Notes under the pieces: generated by a model
What the model saw: only the letters and a program-made list of their open reading frames with translations
What the model was told of the DNA's origin: nothing
Databases searched by the model: none
Shown here: one piece after another, positions 54,909-64,000 of the stretch
Position numbering within the stretch: position 1 is the first letter of the stretch
How the letters are laid out: every line of letters begins with the position of its first letter
From: Gordonia sp. PP30
GTDB taxonomy: Bacteria; Actinomycetota; Actinomycetes; Mycobacteriales; Mycobacteriaceae
DNA length: 64,000 nucleotides
Reading direction: 5' to 3'
NCBI RefSeq assembly: GCF_023100845.1
Contig: NZ_CP095864.1
Location: 2,790,001-2,854,000 of the forward strand
Translations under genes and position numbers: made by a program

Positions 54909-54997
54909 GCCACCCCGTCCGGACCGGCGATCGTGACCGATCCGATGCGCCCTCCAACTTGAAACATAAGTGACTGGTGAGTTGCAATGTATCTATT

Positions 54998-55915
54998 GTG
55001 ACTACTGAGACGATCCTCCGCCGCCCACGACCGGCCCGCCGCCACGCGCGCCGCACCGCTGCCGTCCGCACCGCCGCGCTCCTCGCCGGACTGACCGTGG
55101 CGGCGAGCAGCGCGGCCGCCCTCCCCGCCCGCGCCTCCGCGGCGCCGGCGGACGAGCTGATGGGCGTCGCGGGCCAGATCCTGCAAGCGCTGCCGGAGAC
55201 GTCGAACTCCTCCGCCGACCTGCCGTCGCTGTTCACCCTGCTGATCCCGCAGGTCCCGCAGCCCGGCACACCCCGCTCGCTGCCCACCGGTGACCGCACC
55301 ACCTCGTGCACCGAGGTGACCCACATCGGCGACTCGACCTCCGTCGGGATCGACGACCCGGCGAAGTTCACCGACCCCGCCGACCGGCTCAGCAGCCAGT
55401 ACCAGCGCGTCGGCGTCAAGAACACCGTGCTCGACGCCGCCGGCGGCCGCTCGATCGTCGAGACGGTCAACGGCGAACCCAACGCCGTCCAGGTGATCCA
55501 ATCGCAACTCGCCAAGGGCCGCACGGGCTGCTGGGTGATCGCGATGGGCGTGAACGACGCCGCCGACATCGCGGTCGGCTCCACCGTCGACGCCGACCAG
55601 CGCATCGACCGCGTGATGAACCTCCTGAAGGGCCAGCAGGTGCTCTGGCCGACGGTGGCCACCGCCGCGCCGTCGAACCCGGCGTACGCCGACACCCACA
55701 TGCGGGAGTTCGACGCCGCCCTCACCCGCGCCGCCGCCCGCTATCCGAACCTGCGCATCTACGACTTCGCCGCGGAGGCGCAGCCCTCCTGGTACGTCGA
55801 CGGCATCCACTACAACGCCGACGGGCTGGCCCAGCGCAACCGCCTGTTCGCCACCGCCCTGGCGACCGCCTTCCCGGCCGCCGCCGCGCCGCCCAAGGCC
55901 CTGACCGGGCGCTGA
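54998..55915 (+). CDS. Secreted SGNH-hydrolase-like protein
   Basis: 305-residue exported protein. A twin-arginine-rich basic N-terminus and hydrophobic AVRTAALLAGLTVAASSAAA lead to the cleavage site ARASAAP at about residue 50. The SGNH domain has HIGDSTSVG (block I, nucleophile Ser near 112), GGRS, AMGVNDAAD (block III, Gly/Asn) and DGIHYNADG (block V, Asp/His near 267-270). It is very similar to the C-terminal domain of the acyltransferase two hundred bases downstream. It probably removes or transfers acyl groups on cell-envelope glycans. A GTG 21 nt upstream is an alternative start. Confidence 0.82.
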   Translation: MTTETILRRPRPARRHARRTAAVRTAALLAGLTVAASSAAALPARASAAPADELMGVAGQILQALPETSNSSADLPSLFTLLIPQVPQPGTPRSLPTGDRTTSCTEVTHIGDSTSVGIDDPAKFTDPADRLSSQYQRVGVKNTVLDAAGGRSIVETVNGEPNAVQVIQSQLAKGRTGCWVIAMGVNDAADIAVGSTVDADQRIDRVMNLLKGQQVLWPTVATAAPSNPAYADTHMREFDAALTRAAARYPNLRIYDFAAEAQPSWYVDGIHYNADGLAQRNRLFATALATAFPAAAAPPKALTGR

Positions 55916-56010
55916 GCGGCCCGCCCGGTGTGAACGATCTCACGACCGGAATGCCCGGGTCAGGGCGGTATTCGTCCGATCTGCCGACACCGGTCCGGCG
56001 CCCGCCGTCG

Positions 56011-56016
56011 TAGAAT
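56011..56016 (+). promoter_or_regulatory. Candidate -10 hexamer upstream of the acyltransferase gene
   Basis: TAGAAT lies 99 nt before the ATG. If used, it gives a leader of about 90 nt; no good -35 was seen. Confidence 0.3.
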
Positions 56017-56115
56017 GGAACTTTGCGGCCCGGCGCCTGGGGAGACTCGCTCGGGAGGAACGCTCGAGGGCCGCGACGTCCCCCGTAGCCCACGGCGAAG
56101 GAGCACGCGCGCGGT

Positions 56116-58707
56116 ATGCCACGGCCGACTCACCACGAAACGTCGTACCTCCCCGCGCTCGACGGCCTCCGCGCCCTCGCGGTGATCTTCGTCGTCCTCT
56201 ACCACCTCGACGTCCCCGGCTTCGGCGGCGGCCTGCTGGGGGTCGGGATGTTCTTCACCCTGTCCGGCTTCCTGATCACGTCGCTGCTGATCTTCACCCG
56301 GGAACGCACCGGCGGGCTCGGTCTGAAGACCTTCTGGCTGCGCCGGGCCCGGCGCCTGATGCCCGCGGTGATCCTGGTCCTGGTCGCGACACTGATCACC
56401 GCGGCGATCGCGGTGCCCAAGAACTTCCTCAGCTACCTGTGGGAAGCGATCAGCGCGCTCTTCTACGTCAACAACTGGTACACGATCGCATCGAGCACCT
56501 CGTACTTCGACCGGTTCGGCGGCCCGACGCCGCTGAGCCACATGTGGTCACTGTCGATCGAGGAGCAGTTCTACCTCGTCTGGCCGTTGCTGCTGGCGCT
56601 GATGTTCCTGGTGTTCAAGCGGCGCGCGGTGATGACGGTGGTGATCGTGGCCCTCGCGCTCGGCTCGTTCTGGCTGCTCGACGCCCTCGCCTCCCCCGCC
56701 TTCGACAACACCCGCGCCTACGAGGGCACCGACACTCGCGCGGGCGGCCTCCTGCTCGGCGCCGCCCTCGCCTTCTGGTGGCCCGCGCGCAAGCGCCAGG
56801 TGAACCACACGCAGCGCTGCTGGCTCGACGTCCTCGGCCTGACCGGCATCGGCGCCATCGTGTACCTCGTCCTCACCACGCACGACAACTCGATGGGCCT
56901 CTACACCTGGGGGCTGGCCCTGCTCACCGTCGCCACCCTCGGCATCCTGGCCGCGGCGGTCGCCCCAGACACCCTGGTCGCGACGCTGCTGAGCCTGCCG
57001 CCGCTGCGCTGGATCGGTGAGCGGTCGTACGGGATCTACCTGTGGCACATGCCGGTCGTGGCCTTCGTTCCGCTGGCCGTCCGCACCGACTCCCCCTGGG
57101 TCGGGGCCATCGTCACCCTCGCGGTCACCGTTCTGCTGGCGAGCCTGTCGTGGCGGTTCATCGAGAATCCGATCCGCAAGTACGGTTTCGCCGGTGCGCT
57201 CACCGGCCGCCGGACCGACCCCGACACGGCGCCGGCCGCACCGGCCGGGGACGCCGTCGCCGCCGATGTGTCCGCACCCGCGGACGACGCCGGGATCATC
57301 GTGTTGCCCGATCTCGCCCTCGCCGACGCGGCACCGCCGCCACGCACGGTCGTCGAAGAACCCGTCGACCTCACCGGCGTCCTCGGCCGCACCGCGTCCA
57401 CCGACGAGACCGCCGGCGACGTCGCCGAGGAGCCCGCCGACGAGGCCGCCGAGGAACGTACGCCCGCGCTGGCGATGATCGTCCTCGATCACACCGACGA
57501 GCCGCCGGCCACCCGGCATCCCGACGCCGGTCCCGGCGCGGAACCGGACGGTTCCGAGGACGACGCCGAACAGCCCGACACCGACGAACCCGGCACCGAG
57601 TCCGATGAGGACGAGGACGCCGACGCACCAGCAGAGGAGTCCGCCGCCCCCGACGACGAGCCCGGACCCGATACCGAGACGGAGACCGACGGAGCCGATA
57701 CCGGCACCCGAGCCGAGGGATCGGGCACCGGCGACGACCAGCCGCAGCCCCAGACCGCGGCTCCGGACGTCCGGTCGGACTCGGAGCGCTCGCGGGAGCG
57801 CCTGGTCGTGGTCATCCCCGACACCCGCCGGTCCCGGCGCCGCACCATGGTGCGCCCGATCGCGTCGGTACTCGGCTTCCTGACCCTCGCGGTGGCGCTC
57901 CTGGTCGGATCGAGCCTGCTGAACCCGGACATGACGGTGGTGCGGGCGCTGTCGTCGTCGTCCGATCTGGGCTCGCTCGACGATCCGACGGCCAAGACGC
58001 CCACCAACCACCCGGTCGGCCCGACGCTGCCGCCCGCTGAACGGCGGACCCGCTGCACCGAGGTGATCCACGTCGGCGACTCGACGTCGCTCGGCATGAA
58101 CGAGCCCGACATGCAGCCCGACCCGGCCGACCGCCTGGAAGGGCAGTACAAGCGGGTGGGCGCGAGGATCTTCCACCCCGACATCGTCGGCGGCCGGTCC
58201 AGCCTCGAGCGCGTCAACGACCAGCCCAACGCCGCCGAATCCATCCAGGCGGACCTGGCCCGCGGATGGCGCGGCTGCTGGGTGATGAACATGGGCATCA
58301 ACGACACCGCGAACATGGAGGTAGGCGGCGCCGGACCGGCCGACATGCGCATCGACCGGCTCCTCCGTCCGCTGAAGGATCAGCCGGTGCTGTGGCCGAC
58401 CATCATCACCAACCGCCTCAACCAGAACCCGGCGTACAACAACCGCGCGATGCAGCGGTTCAACAAGGCCCTGATCCGGGCCTGCGAGCGCTACCCGAAC
58501 CTGCGCGTGTACGACCTCGCGGGCGCGGTGCACCAGGACTGGTTCCTCGACGGCGTGCACTACACGCCGGAGGGCAACGCGGAACGGGCCCGGATGATCG
58601 CGACCGCCCTGGCCACGGAGTTCCCCGCCGACGACCTGCCGCCGCAGGGCTGCGTGCTCCGCTCGATCGACACCGTCGAACCCCCGGCGAAGGACCAGCA
58701 CACCTAG
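56116..58707 (+). CDS. Acyltransferase-3 membrane protein fused to a C-terminal SGNH domain
   Basis: 863-residue envelope acyltransferase (OafA/AT3-SGNH architecture). Residues about 10-365 are the multi-spanning AT3 domain: YLPALDGLRALAVIFVVLYH with the conserved histidine, FFTLSGFLITSLL, FWLRRARRLMPA and HMWSLSIEEQFYLVWPL. Residues about 370-575 form a disordered acidic Asp/Glu/Pro/Thr-rich linker. A further transmembrane helix is at about 580-600 and the SGNH domain at about 645-845, with HVGDSTSLG, NMGINDTAN and DGVHYTPEG. AT3 proteins move acetyl or other acyl groups across the membrane, and the SGNH part hands them to sugars. The target (peptidoglycan, arabinogalactan, trehalose lipids) is unknown. 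Confidence 0.88.
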   Translation: MPRPTHHETSYLPALDGLRALAVIFVVLYHLDVPGFGGGLLGVGMFFTLSGFLITSLLIFTRERTGGLGLKTFWLRRARRLMPAVILVLVATLITAAIAVPKNFLSYLWEAISALFYVNNWYTIASSTSYFDRFGGPTPLSHMWSLSIEEQFYLVWPLLLALMFLVFKRRAVMTVVIVALALGSFWLLDALASPAFDNTRAYEGTDTRAGGLLLGAALAFWWPARKRQVNHTQRCWLDVLGLTGIGAIVYLVLTTHDNSMGLYTWGLALLTVATLGILAAAVAPDTLVATLLSLPPLRWIGERSYGIYLWHMPVVAFVPLAVRTDSPWVGAIVTLAVTVLLASLSWRFIENPIRKYGFAGALTGRRTDPDTAPAAPAGDAVAADVSAPADDAGIIVLPDLALADAAPPPRTVVEEPVDLTGVLGRTASTDETAGDVAEEPADEAAEERTPALAMIVLDHTDEPPATRHPDAGPGAEPDGSEDDAEQPDTDEPGTESDEDEDADAPAEESAAPDDEPGPDTETETDGADTGTRAEGSGTGDDQPQPQTAAPDVRSDSERSRERLVVVIPDTRRSRRRTMVRPIASVLGFLTLAVALLVGSSLLNPDMTVVRALSSSSDLGSLDDPTAKTPTNHPVGPTLPPAERRTRCTEVIHVGDSTSLGMNEPDMQPDPADRLEGQYKRVGARIFHPDIVGGRSSLERVNDQPNAAESIQADLARGWRGCWVMNMGINDTANMEVGGAGPADMRIDRLLRPLKDQPVLWPTIITNRLNQNPAYNNRAMQRFNKALIRACERYPNLRVYDLAGAVHQDWFLDGVHYTPEGNAERARMIATALATEFPADDLPPQGCVLRSIDTVEPPAKDQHT

Positions 58708-58729
58708 GCCGCGTCCGCCGGACGAGCCG

Positions 58730-58996
58730 TCCTATAGCCCGTCGAGCCGGACAAGCCGCCACATAGCCCGTTGAGCCGGACGAGCCGTTAGGCGAGTCCG
58801 TGTCGAAACGCCCTCCCCGGCCGGTCCGTTTCGCCTCGCCCCGGGTCCTGAGCCGGCGCGGCGGAGCCCTTCGCCTCCGCTCAGGAACCACGTGCGACGA
58901 CGCGGCGTCGAAGGGCGCCCTTGCGGGCTCGGGCCGGCGGGGCGGGCTGATGCCCCGCCCGGCCCGCCGGGCGAGCCGTCAAGCCGGGGTCGACCG
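58730..58996 (+). repeat. Repeat-bearing spacer before tRNA-Cys
   Basis: The 289-bp gap after the acyltransferase gene has no gene. It starts with degenerate (C)GTCGAGCCGG and carries one full 41-bp element at 58770-58810 (GTTGAGCCGG, ACGAGCCGTTAGGCGAGTC, CGTGTCGAAACG), identical to the 9576-9616 copy at 37 of 41 positions. A diverged inverted part (CCGTTTCGCCTCGCC ... CTGAGCCGG) follows at about 58826-58856. G/C-rich hairpins such as GGGCGGG/CCCGCCC occur near 58940-58960 and may end transcription of the acyltransferase gene. Confidence 0.7.
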
Positions 58997-59071
58997 TGGA
59001 GCGGGTGACAGGATTCGAACCCGCCTCACACTGTTTTGCAGACAGCTGCCTCGCCACTCAGCCACACCCGC
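58997..59071 (-). tRNA. tRNA-Cys, anticodon GCA
   Basis: Minus-strand cloverleaf. The acceptor is GCGGGTG/CACCCGC with discriminator T and an encoded CCA end. The anticodon stem GCTGT/ACAGT surrounds loop CTGCAAA (anticodon GCA), and the T arm contains GGTTCGAATCC. The D loop is GTGGCGAGG-type. It is probably the only tRNA-Cys gene of such a genome, but this window cannot show that. Confidence 0.95.
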
Positions 59072-59148
59072 GGGTGACCGTCATTCTGCCGAGTGCGCCG
59101 CCGTCTGCCGAGGGATGCGCTCACGGCGAGCGGAACGGGCGAGGCCGT

Positions 59149-59625
59149 CTAGGTCGCGGTGTTCGCGGCCAGCGCCGCATCCCAGGTCTCGACGGTCCTG
59201 GCCTCCCCCGGGCCGACCATCGCCGAAAACGCCACCGTTCCGTCGCGGTCGATCAGGAAGGTGCCGCGATTGGCGATGCCGCGGGCGTCGTCGAACACGC
59301 CGTAGGCCTGCGCGACGGCGCCGTGCGGCCAGAAGTCGGCGAGGATCGGGAACAGAAAGCCCTGCGCCGACGACCACACCTTGTGCGTGGGCGGCGCGCC
59401 GACGGAGACGGCGACCGTGGAGAGCTCGTCGTCGTCGAACTGCGGCAGGTGGTCGCGGATGTAGCCGAGTTCGCCCTCGCAGGTACCGGTGAAGGCCAGC
59501 GGGAAGAAGACCACCAGGACGGCGCCCTTCTCGCGCAGCGCGGCGAGGGCGACCTCCTGATTGTTCTGGTCACGCAGGACGAAGTCCGGCGCGATCGAGC
59601 CGACCGGGATCGGCGCGGCCGCCAT
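59149..59625 (-). CDS. ahpE: Peroxiredoxin AhpE (1-Cys type)
   Basis: 158-residue thioredoxin-fold peroxidase that reduces hydrogen peroxide, organic peroxides and peroxynitrite. The peroxidatic motif PLAFTGTC places the active cysteine at residue 49; APDFVLRDQNNQEVAL and NRGTFLIDRDGTV are family strands. No resolving cysteine is present, as in M. tuberculosis AhpE, which is regenerated by mycothiol-dependent partners. Its ATG shares a base with the stop of the DUF3052 gene. Confidence 0.93.
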   Translation of the reverse strand: MAAAPIPVGSIAPDFVLRDQNNQEVALAALREKGAVLVVFFPLAFTGTCEGELGYIRDHLPQFDDDELSTVAVSVGAPPTHKVWSSAQGFLFPILADFWPHGAVAQAYGVFDDARGIANRGTFLIDRDGTVAFSAMVGPGEARTVETWDAALAANTAT

Positions 59626-60038
59626 CAGCGCTTACCGCGCGGCCGTGACTCCAGACGCGAACCCGACCAGTCGCCGAGGTTCACCACCTTGGTCTGGCTC
59701 AGGCCCGCCGTGGGCGCGGCCTCGGCGATCTCGCTCGGGTCGACGTACCCGGTCTTGCCGGTCTTCGGGGACACGACCCACACGAAGCCGCCCTCGGCGA
59801 GCGGACCGATGGCGTCCATCAGGGCGTCCACCAGATCACCGTCCCCGTCGCGCCACCAGAGCAGGACCGCGTCCATCACGTCGACCGCGTCCTCGTCGAG
59901 CATCTCGGCATCGATGACGTCTTCGATGTCGGCACGCAGGTCGTCGTCGGTGTCCTCATCCCACCCGAGCTCCTGGATCACCATGCCATGGGTGAATCCG
60001 AGCTTGCCGACATTTCCGTCCTCCGTGGTGGCTACCAC
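59625..60038 (-). CDS. DUF3052 protein (Rv2239c-like)
   Basis: 137-residue acidic cytosolic protein of a family conserved next to ahpE and aceE in mycolic-acid actinobacteria. KLGFTHGMVIQELGWDEDTD is the signature, followed by an acidic helix (DEDAVDVMDAVLLWWRDGDG) and VWVVSPKTGKTGYVDPSEIAEA. No function is known. GGAGGT stands 8 nt before this GTG, which supports it over the ATG 17 codons upstream. Coupled to ahpE, so a link to redox stress is possible. Confidence 0.87.
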   Translation of the reverse strand: MVATTEDGNVGKLGFTHGMVIQELGWDEDTDDDLRADIEDVIDAEMLDEDAVDVMDAVLLWWRDGDGDLVDALMDAIGPLAEGGFVWVVSPKTGKTGYVDPSEIAEAAPTAGLSQTKVVNLGDWSGSRLESRPRGKR

Positions 60039-60171
60039 CGGGTGTGACCTCCTGATCTCCTGACTCGTCTCCATTCGCGGAGCGAGCACGGCCTGGCTTT
60101 CGTCTTCTTGACAACGGTAACCCTAGAGGGTTAGACGCGCCGGAGAACAGACCTCACCCACACCGGACGCG

Positions 60172-60675
60172 TCAACCGGTTCCGGTGGGCATGAATTCGC
60201 CGCACGCGTCGATCAGTTCGGTGCGTGACGAACTCCAGTCGTCGGTGGCCTTGTTGAGCGAGAGTTTGCGCCGCTTGCCGATCTGCTCGGACAGCTGATC
60301 GGTCGCGGTGAGGAAGCGCTGCACCTTGTCGTCGAGGTCTTCCGGGACCGCCGGGCTCAGCGATTTCCGGATCAGGTCGGCGCCGGTGGTGAGCGTGTCG
60401 CGCGCGTACCGGTCTTCGGTGTCGATCTTGGCGTAGTCCTGCGTCTGGTTGAGGCGCGCGACGAAGGCGTTGTAGTCGCGCACCATCACGCCGGCCGAGG
60501 TGATCACCTGCCGGCACACCGCGATGGCGGCGTCGATGCCTTCCCGCGACTGCGTGGTCACGGTGGTGACCCCGATCGACTGCGGCGGCGGTGCCGGCTT
60601 CTCACCGCCGCAGCCGGACAGCACCGCGGTGGCGCAGAGCAGCGGAACGGCGATGATGCGCGCACTCGGTCGCAC
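60172..60675 (-). CDS. Lipoprotein of unknown function (Rv2240c-like)
   Basis: 167-residue lipoprotein: signal RIIAVPLLCATAVLSGC with lipobox VLSGC, followed by a Pro/Lys stretch (GGEKPAPPPQS) and a helical domain with two cysteines (AVCRQVITSAG and ELIDACGEFM) that may form a disulfide. No family function is recognised. GAGGGAGGAGGG just before the GTG is an unusually strong ribosome-binding site and sets the start. It is divergent from aceE. Confidence 0.8.
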   Translation of the reverse strand: MRPSARIIAVPLLCATAVLSGCGGEKPAPPPQSIGVTTVTTQSREGIDAAIAVCRQVITSAGVMVRDYNAFVARLNQTQDYAKIDTEDRYARDTLTTGADLIRKSLSPAVPEDLDDKVQRFLTATDQLSEQIGKRRKLSLNKATDDWSSSRTELIDACGEFMPTGTG

Positions 60676-60800
60676 GTTCCCTCCTCCCTCGGGTCTTTTG
60701 ACCCTGATCTCACATCCTGCCGCACCGGTGTCATGCCGCGTGCATCGTGTGCCGAGATTCATCCGCTGTGACGCCCGCATCCGCTGCCGATCTCTGTGAG

Positions 60801-60812
60801 ATCGTGCACGAT
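60801..60812. promoter_or_regulatory. 12-bp palindrome upstream of aceE
   Basis: ATCGTGCACGAT is a perfect palindrome 87-98 bp before the aceE GTG, in the gap shared with the divergent lipoprotein gene. Overlapping it, TGTGA-n6-GCACG partly resembles a CRP/GlxR-type site (TGTGA-n6-TCACA). A role as operator is a guess. Confidence 0.3.
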
Positions 60813-60898
60813 GGAGGAGGCCGCAGCACCCCTTGTGGCTCATCCTTCCGCGGCCCAGAACCCACGGGCCCGACCGACGAATGCAGACAGGTGAAATC

Positions 60899-63673
<2,775 letters not shown>

Positions 63674-63685
63674 TCCGTCCGCGTG

Positions 63686-63731
63686 GTCATGATTCCGCTC
63701 GACCGGCATGCCGGTCGAGCGGAATCATGAC
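63686..63731. terminator. 46-bp perfect palindrome after aceE
   Basis: From GTCATGATTCCGCTCGACCG to its complement with no loop (centre GGCATGCC), the sequence is a perfect palindrome 12 bp past the aceE stop. In RNA it gives a stem of about 21 pairs with a tiny loop. Its likely role is transcription termination. Confidence 0.55.
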
Positions 63732-63885
63732 GGTCGAGCCCGCGACGAAGCCAAGCTCCCACACCACGAGCGCGTTCCCCCATTCGGACGACAATCCGAT
63801 CCGCCGGTCAGGGGCGGATACGCTGAGCGGGCCCTATTCGGCGGGACCGCGATGTCCGCCGACCGCCCGAAAGGACCAGCCCGTC

Positions 63886-64000
63886 GTGACGCAGCCTCCG
63901 CTCCCACCCGAATCGGCGCCACCCCCGTCACCGGCACCGCGGCGGAACGTGGCGCCGATCGTCGTCGCGGTGATCGGCGCGGTCGTCGTGGTGGCGGTGA
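63886..64000 (+). CDS. Start of a proline-rich membrane protein, cut by the window end
   Basis: The GTG after AAAGGACC opens a frame reading MTQPPLPPESAPPPSPAPRR, then NVAPIVVAVIGAVVVVAV, at which point the window ends. This is a proline-rich cytosolic tail followed by the first transmembrane helix, a layout common in actinobacterial membrane or exported proteins of unknown function. Nothing more can be said from 38 residues. Confidence 0.55.
   Translation, partial: MTQPPLPPESAPPPSPAPRRNVAPIVVAVIGAVVVVAV

Overview
The window is 64 kb of very GC-rich DNA. It reads as the chromosome of a mycolic-acid-type actinobacterium (order Mycobacteriales, plausibly Gordonia or a close relative; the genus is an inference). 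The main evidence is gene order. cobT-cobS, ilvE-gcvT, pepA, dlaT/sucB, a TIGR01777 epimerase, lipB-lipA, DUF4191, RDD, glnA1, glnE-glnA2, panB, CYTH/CHAD, a histidine phosphatase, zinc-ribbon, NIF3, cobC, HAD/ptkA, ptpA, SURF1, cobD, ahpE, DUF3052, a lipoprotein and aceE follow the backbone known from Mycobacterium tuberculosis Rv2207 to Rv2241. Many start codons are GTG, and many genes have a TANNNT hexamer 6-9 nt before the start, which points to leaderless transcripts.

Region by region. Bases 1-10.9 kb hold core metabolism: late cobalamin synthesis, branched-chain transamination, glycine cleavage, the 2-oxoacid dehydrogenase E2 chain and the lipoate synthesis genes lipB-lipA that would serve it. 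Bases 11-17.3 kb carry an amino-acid permease, an RDD protein, glnA1 with GlnR-like boxes, a membrane-anchored beta-lactamase-fold protein and an FKBP lipoprotein. Bases 17.4-22.9 kb look like an accessory cassette: an ArsR-family repressor divergent from a five-gene nickel/peptide-type ABC importer. It lies between glnA1 and the glnA2-glnE operon, which are close neighbours in M. tuberculosis, and it contains several TTA codons. Bases 23-42.8 kb return to the backbone (glnE, glnA2, panB, prolyl aminopeptidase, CYTH/CHAD, an RNB nuclease, RNase P RNA, the phosphatase to cobC run, ptkA-ptpA, SURF1, a FUSC exporter, cobD).

Bases 43-53.8 kb are a second accessory block. It has a four-gene OpuC-type compatible-solute importer with translationally coupled genes. 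Divergent from it is a PucR/CdaR-type regulator followed by a polyhydroxyalkanoate module (acyl-CoA ligase, PhaC, PhaJ-type hydratase, PhaZ-like hydrolase). Bases 53.8-64 kb hold tRNA-Val and tRNA-Cys, a mycothiol-dependent-type enzyme, a secreted SGNH protein beside an acyltransferase-3/SGNH fusion, ahpE, DUF3052, a lipoprotein, aceE, and the start of a proline-rich membrane protein cut by the window edge.

Intergenic DNA carries a dispersed element (GTTGAGCCGG ... CGTGTCGAAACG, about 41 bp, often in inverted pairs) near 9.6, 42.9 and 58.8 kb, and a related-looking 28-bp tandem array at 30.9 kb. I saw no transposase, phage genes, CRISPR array or rRNA. The most unusual items are the ArsR-controlled importer with an operator sitting on a leaderless start, the paired SGNH proteins, the repeat family, and the GlnR-like sites in front of both glutamine synthetase genes.
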